Positions 60,035-64,000 of a DNA stretch of 64,000 nt are shown here, in pieces. Within the stretch, counting starts at the first letter, position 1; every line of letters begins with the position of its first letter. The translations under genes and the position numbers were made by a program. The notes below the pieces were generated by a model. The model was not told the origin of the DNA and ran no database searches. It worked only from the letters and a program-made list of their open reading frames with translations. Origin of the DNA: Puia dinghuensis. Lineage in GTDB: Bacteria; Bacteroidota; Bacteroidia; Chitinophagales; Chitinophagaceae. The stretch spans positions 248,001-312,000 of the forward strand of contig NZ_BMJC01000003.1 in assembly GCF_014642875.1 (NCBI RefSeq). Reading direction: 5' to 3'.

Positions 60035-61510
60035 ATGGTGAAGCGATCGGGAAAGTTAAAGCTATCCGCCTTTCTGATGATCATGACGATCGTCCTGGTT
60101 GCGGCTTTCCAGGGGTACTGGCTACGGAAGCTGTATACCGAGGAATGGAACACCCTGAAGAAGGAAACGAATGTAGCCTTCCGCGACGTCGTGTATACCT
60201 TGCAGATGCAGCGATTCCGAAAAAATGCGGCCTTCCTTAAAAAGGATACAGCCTTCTTTAGAACGGGAGTTGGCAACAATCTTTTTATGATGAATGTGCT
60301 GGATAGTGTCATACAGCTAAAGGACTCGGCGCCGGGGAGTGTCACGCGACGGGATAAGCAGCGGTTCGCTATTTCGATACAAGCCGAAGACCGGAATGAC
60401 GGTCGCTTTCCGCTGCCTGGTGTGAGCGATGTGCTTCCGCCGAGGCCGGATAGCGAACTGCCGCTGGTGATCCGTTACCTGTCGTCTAAGGATTCGGCCA
60501 CTCCGCCGTTGTCCATCGGAGAAATAGACAGCGCCTATAAAAAGGAACTGCTCCGGAACAATATCACCGTTCCCTATGTCCTGCAACGGATAGCAGGGAA
60601 GGAAGCCGACCTGGAGCGGCCGATAAGCGCCGACGAACTAAAGACCGGTTTTCTTCTTGTAGGACTGTCCAATGCCTATGCCTACCAGGCTACTTTTTCG
60701 AGCCCTGCAGTCTATATCCTCGACAAAGTTCGACTGCCCATAATAGTTGGTATTCTGTTGCTGACGTTTACAACGGTGTCCCTTGTCTTCCTCTACCGCA
60801 ACCTTGTGCAGCAACGGCAGATAGCCGTCATCAAAAACGAATTCATCAGCAATATGACGCACGAGCTGAAGACACCGATTTCCACAGTGACGGTTGCGGT
60901 GGAAGCGCTGCGGCATTTTGGGGCGTTGGACGACCGGGAGCGGGCAAAGGAGTATCTCGACATCTCCGCCTTGGAACTACAGCGGTTGTCCTTGCTGGTC
61001 GATAAGGTTCTGAAGCTATCGCTTTTTGAGAACAGGCAGATAGAGCTTAAACCCGAACGCATCGACCTGCCTGCGCTTGCGGCGGAAGTAATGGCCAGTA
61101 TGAAGCTGTCACTGGAGAAAGCGGGGGCCGTCGCGCAGCTGACCTGCAGTGGAGAAGGGCTTTTTGTCCTGGCGGACAGGATGCACTTGGGCAGCGTGAT
61201 CAGCAACCTGCTTGACAATGCTATTAAGTATAGCCGCGAACGCCCCATGCTGTCAATACACCTGGCTCGTGAGGGACAGGATGTCCGGATTTCCGTCGCA
61301 GATAACGGTATCGGCATCCCGGCGGCGTACCGGGAGAAGATATTTGAGAAATTCTTCCGGGTGCCTTCGGGTGATCATCACAATATAAAGGGCTATGGAT
61401 TAGGACTTAGTTACGTCCATCATATTATCACCCGGCATGAAGGGCATATTACGGTTGAAAGCAAGGAGGGCCGGGGCAGCACATTCACCATTCAACTACC
61501 AGCGGCATGA
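60035..61510 (+). CDS. Membrane sensor histidine kinase (HisKA/HATPase_c)
   Basis: A 491-residue kinase from the ATG at 60035 (an ATG at 59999 is possible but lies before the -7-like TATCTTTA). Two TM helices (about 12-30 and 234-255) flank a periplasmic sensor domain. The dimerisation helix has phospho-His276 (SNMTHELKTPIST), then the N box NLLDNAIKYS, DNGIGIP, KFFRVP and GYGLGLSYVHHI. It overlaps its response regulator gene by four bases and is its partner. Confidence 0.93.
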   Translation: MVKRSGKLKLSAFLMIMTIVLVAAFQGYWLRKLYTEEWNTLKKETNVAFRDVVYTLQMQRFRKNAAFLKKDTAFFRTGVGNNLFMMNVLDSVIQLKDSAPGSVTRRDKQRFAISIQAEDRNDGRFPLPGVSDVLPPRPDSELPLVIRYLSSKDSATPPLSIGEIDSAYKKELLRNNITVPYVLQRIAGKEADLERPISADELKTGFLLVGLSNAYAYQATFSSPAVYILDKVRLPIIVGILLLTFTTVSLVFLYRNLVQQRQIAVIKNEFISNMTHELKTPISTVTVAVEALRHFGALDDRERAKEYLDISALELQRLSLLVDKVLKLSLFENRQIELKPERIDLPALAAEVMASMKLSLEKAGAVAQLTCSGEGLFVLADRMHLGSVISNLLDNAIKYSRERPMLSIHLAREGQDVRISVADNGIGIPAAYREKIFEKFFRVPSGDHHNIKGYGLGLSYVHHIITRHEGHITVESKEGRGSTFTIQLPAA

Positions 61511-62202
61511 GCAGGATCAAAGTATTATACGCTGAAGACGAGATCTTCCTTGGGAAGATCGTAAAAGAGACGCTGGAGAGCCGGGGGTTCGAAGTGCTGA
61601 TGGAGACCAACGGCGCCAGGGTGCTCGCGGCCTTCGAGAATGGAATGCCGGACATTTGTGTGCTTGACATCATGCTGCCCGACAGAAATGGGTTTGAGGT
61701 GGCGGAGGCGATCCGCGCCCGGAATGATGATGTCCCGATCATCTTTCTTACCGCCAAGACGCAGACGGACGACCTGGTAAGAGGTTTTCGAACAGGGGGC
61801 AATGACTATATCCGTAAGCCCTTCAGCATGGAAGAACTGATCGTGCGCATCGAAAATTGTTTGCGGGTGCGGAAGGACGCTTCGCCGGCAGCCGGTCCAT
61901 TGCCGCAGAGTCTGATGATCGGCAATTTTGTCTTTCATCTCAACCGGCAGGTGTTGACCGGTGGCGAAGTCGAGCGCAAACTATCTTATCGCGAAAGCGA
62001 GTTGTTACGGCAGCTTTGGCTCCATCGGGACCACGTCATTGCACGGGAAGATATTTTGCAGGCCATCTGGGGGAATGATTCGTTTTTGAACAGCCGCAAC
62101 CTGGATGTGTATATTACCAAGCTGCGGAGTTATCTGAAGGCAGACGAGCGGGTGGAGATACTTACGATAAAAGGGATTGGGTATAGATTTGTGTTACCGT
62201 GA
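61507..62202 (+). CDS. OmpR/PhoB-type response regulator
   Basis: A 231-residue protein: receiver domain 1-118 with ED (10-11), phospho-Asp54 (CVLDIMLPDRNG), TAKTQT and KPFS, and a winged-helix DNA-binding domain 132-231 (KLSYRESELLRQLWLHRDHVIAREDILQAIWGND ... LDVYITKLRSYLKADERVEILTIKGIGYRFV). OmpR-type regulators bind direct repeats about ten bases apart, which matches the TTAAC repeats on both sides of this operon. Confidence 0.94.
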   Translation: MSRIKVLYAEDEIFLGKIVKETLESRGFEVLMETNGARVLAAFENGMPDICVLDIMLPDRNGFEVAEAIRARNDDVPIIFLTAKTQTDDLVRGFRTGGNDYIRKPFSMEELIVRIENCLRVRKDASPAAGPLPQSLMIGNFVFHLNRQVLTGGEVERKLSYRESELLRQLWLHRDHVIAREDILQAIWGNDSFLNSRNLDVYITKLRSYLKADERVEILTIKGIGYRFVLP

Positions 62203-62229
62203 GGGCGAGGCGATCAGCCGCGCCGGATT

Positions 62230-62265
62230 TTAACCTTGCTTAACTTTTCACCCACCTTGATAAAC
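62230..62265 (+). promoter_or_regulatory. TTAAC repeats upstream of the outer-membrane receptor gene
   Basis: TTAAC at 62230-62234 and 62240-62244 and the one-mismatch copy TAAAC at 62261-62265 show the same 10 and 21 base steps as the sites before the GLPGLI gene. The distance from the last copy to the -7 box is ten bases longer than at the GLPGLI gene, i.e. one helical turn. Confidence 0.6.
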
Positions 62266-62287
62266 CCGGCTTGCTTCGGGGCCTTGC

Positions 62288-62295
62288 TACTTTTG
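62288..62295 (+). promoter_or_regulatory. -7 box of the outer-membrane receptor gene
   Basis: TACTTTTG matches TAnnTTTG exactly. GGACA/TGTCC (62295-62308) forms a small hairpin between it and the ATG at 62310, so the leader is short and structured. Confidence 0.6.
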
Positions 62296-62309
62296 GACAA
62301 AAGTGTCCT

Positions 62310-64000
62310 ATGTCCAAAAATCTACTGTTATTGTTCTTTTTCTTTGGTGTCCGGTTTGCCTTTTCGCAAGATGGTGTGATCAGCGGCCGGGTAATAGACA
62401 GCGCTTCGGGTAAGGGATTGGCGTATGCCACCGTTTCGCTTGTAAAGGCCGCCGACAGCGTCCTCGTCGTTTTTGCGGTTGCGGATAGCAGTGGGGCTTT
62501 CAGGCTTAGCCGTGCCTCGGGTGGTCCTTTCCTTCTCTCGTTATCCTATGCCGGGTATGTACCCTTGTGGACACCCGTGCCGGCTTTTTCAGGGCTGTAT
62601 GCGGCGGGAACGATCAGGCTCGTGCCCGTCGGGATGCAGGATGTGAATGTTATCGCCAGGCGGCCACCGGTGGAGATGAATAACGACACGCTGGAATTCA
62701 ACAGCGAGAACTTCAAGACCCAGCCCAACGCCGTAGTGGAAGACCTGTTGCGGAAAATGCCAGGGGTGACGATAGAAAGTGATGGCACCGTCAAGGTGAA
62801 TGGGCAGACGGTGCGCCGGGTGCTGGTCAACGGGAAGGAGTTCTTTACGGGAGATGTGAAGATGGCGACGAAAAATTTGAACGCCGATGCCGTAGATAAG
62901 GTGCAGGTGTACGACAGGAAGAGCGACCAGGCGAGTTTTACGGGGGTGGATGATGGTAACAGTGAAAAGACGATCAATTTGCAATTGAAGAAGAACCGTA
63001 ACAACGCGTTGTTTGGAAAGGTGACGGCTTCGGGCGGTAGCGGAGCTTCCGATGCACAGACCAATATCAATCACTTCAAGGGCGATGAGCAGGTATCGCT
63101 GCTGGCCATGGGCAATAACACCAACCGCCAGGGATTCTCGTTTATGGATGTGCTGAACTTTACAGGCGCACTTGCCCAGGGGATGCGGAATGGCGGCGGA
63201 GGGATCCATATCCAGGCGGGTGACCCGGGCAATAACGACGGGCTACCGGTAACCGGGCTTGGCCAGGATCAGCAGGGTGTGGCGACAACGATAGCCGGTG
63301 GTTTGAATTATAACAATACCTGGGACAGGGGCCGGACCAGCCTGAATACGAATTATACGATGAGTCATATCCGGCTGCTTACCGACAAGGAGTCGGCTAC
63401 TCAGAACCTGTTACCGGGAAATACCTACACAACGCTGGATAGTGCCCATACGGTGCATAGCGTGACACAGGAAAGGTTGAATGTTATCCTCGATCAGCAG
63501 CTGGACTCTTCGTTCTCTTTTCGATTGACCCCTTCCCTAACCGTTCAGCATACAAACAAAAATGCGCTTTCCTCCTATCTTAGTTCTCTGCCGGACGGGA
63601 CGCTGTTGAACAATGGATATAACAACGTACAGACCTTGCCGGCAGCGGTTAATGTTACATCAGATGCGCTGATCAGGAAGAAGCTGGCCAAAAAAGGCAG
63701 AACGGTGTCGGGAGATTTCAACATCACCTATAATCATAGCACGAGCACCGGCAACCAGCTTTCCGACAATCGCTTTTACGAGTCCGGCGGAACAGCCGAT
63801 TCGGCTATAAACCAGTATGCGACAAGGGATGCCGTTACGCGGAGTGTAGGTGGCAATATTACCTATACCGAGCCGATAGGCCGGCGGTCGCTGATGGCAT
63901 TCAGCGGGTTCTACAACTCGAATACCGGCAGCAGCACCAGGCAGACCTTTGACTTCGACCCGGGCACGGGCAAACATGATCACCGGGATACCGTGCTGAG
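62310..64000 (+). CDS. Outer-membrane beta-barrel receptor, 3' end beyond the window
   Basis: Partial: 563 codons are visible with no stop. A signal peptide (MSKNLLLLFFFFGVRFAFSQ) leads to a CarboxypepD_reg-like domain (DGVISGRVIDSASGKGLAYATVSLVKA) and a TonB-receptor plug (about 125-225; DLLRKMPGVTIESDGTVKVNGQ, VRRVLVNGKEFFTGD). The remaining sequence is beta-barrel-like with alternating Asn/Thr-rich strands. It belongs to the outer membrane beta-barrel family often paired with GLPGLI proteins. The ligand is unknown. Confidence 0.9.
   Translation, partial: MSKNLLLLFFFFGVRFAFSQDGVISGRVIDSASGKGLAYATVSLVKAADSVLVVFAVADSSGAFRLSRASGGPFLLSLSYAGYVPLWTPVPAFSGLYAAGTIRLVPVGMQDVNVIARRPPVEMNNDTLEFNSENFKTQPNAVVEDLLRKMPGVTIESDGTVKVNGQTVRRVLVNGKEFFTGDVKMATKNLNADAVDKVQVYDRKSDQASFTGVDDGNSEKTINLQLKKNRNNALFGKVTASGGSGASDAQTNINHFKGDEQVSLLAMGNNTNRQGFSFMDVLNFTGALAQGMRNGGGGIHIQAGDPGNNDGLPVTGLGQDQQGVATTIAGGLNYNNTWDRGRTSLNTNYTMSHIRLLTDKESATQNLLPGNTYTTLDSAHTVHSVTQERLNVILDQQLDSSFSFRLTPSLTVQHTNKNALSSYLSSLPDGTLLNNGYNNVQTLPAAVNVTSDALIRKKLAKKGRTVSGDFNITYNHSTSTGNQLSDNRFYESGGTADSAINQYATRDAVTRSVGGNITYTEPIGRRSLMAFSGFYNSNTGSSTRQTFDFDPGTGKHDHRDTVL

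Overview
The window reads as chromosomal DNA from a Bacteroidota member, most likely a Chitinophagaceae-type soil or plant-associated bacterium. The evidence is a SusC/SusD pair with an ECF sigma factor and FecR anti-sigma gene, a GLPGLI-family protein, many AraC regulators and HisKA_3 kinases, lipoprotein signals, and promoter boxes of the TAnnTTTG type. The genus assignment is inference. Coding density is high, with no gene-free stretch above 300 bases, and I saw no tRNA, rRNA, CRISPR array or complete mobile element.

Layout. 0-10.7 kb: a miscellany of small membrane proteins, an AGE-type epimerase, a diheme cytochrome, a SDR/DUF417 operon and several AraC/Crp/GlxA regulators. 10.8-18.5 kb: one tightly overlapping minus-strand operon led by an Rrf2 (NsrR-like) regulator. 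It encodes a cbb3-type oxidase catalytic subunit with an unusual N-terminal extension, a fused CcoO/CcoP-like cytochrome, two small membrane proteins, a di-iron Fe-S repair protein (RIC), a DUF1858/DUF2249 protein, a 12-TM heme-copper-like membrane protein, a DUF59 protein and a 2Fe-2S ferredoxin. This looks like a microaerobic respiration and nitric-oxide stress module. 18.7-22.3 kb: two soluble HisKA_3 kinases and two response regulators. 22.4-28.8 kb: an ECF sigma/FecR/SusC/SusD uptake locus. 28.9-31.4 kb: selD and mnmH (selenouridine tRNA modification) plus a small unknown gene.

31.4-48.2 kb: mixed metabolic genes, including a two-lipoyl E2 subunit, a polysaccharide deacetylase, a four-PAS kinase, a hydrolase, a class IV aminotransferase, an antitoxin beside a decayed PIN toxin, a GH18-like lipoprotein, an ORF6N protein, a GH5-ricin lipoprotein, a cytochrome b561-like protein and a class A beta-lactamase-like hydrolase.

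48.2-58.1 kb: a signalling cluster. A TPR protein and an aspartic-protease lipoprotein precede a co-directional set of secreted protein, large TPR protein, tandem Ser/Thr kinase protein, secreted protein and PP2C phosphatase. The first kinase domain of the tandem protein has lost catalytic residues while the second looks intact, so the layout is pseudokinase-kinase-TM-PEGA with a partner phosphatase. 58.1-64 kb: a BatD-like protein, then a GLPGLI gene divergent from a histidine kinase/OmpR-type regulator operon, followed by an outer-membrane beta-barrel receptor cut by the window end. TTAAC repeats with identical spacing precede both the GLPGLI gene and the receptor gene, predicting a regulon of the encoded two-component system.
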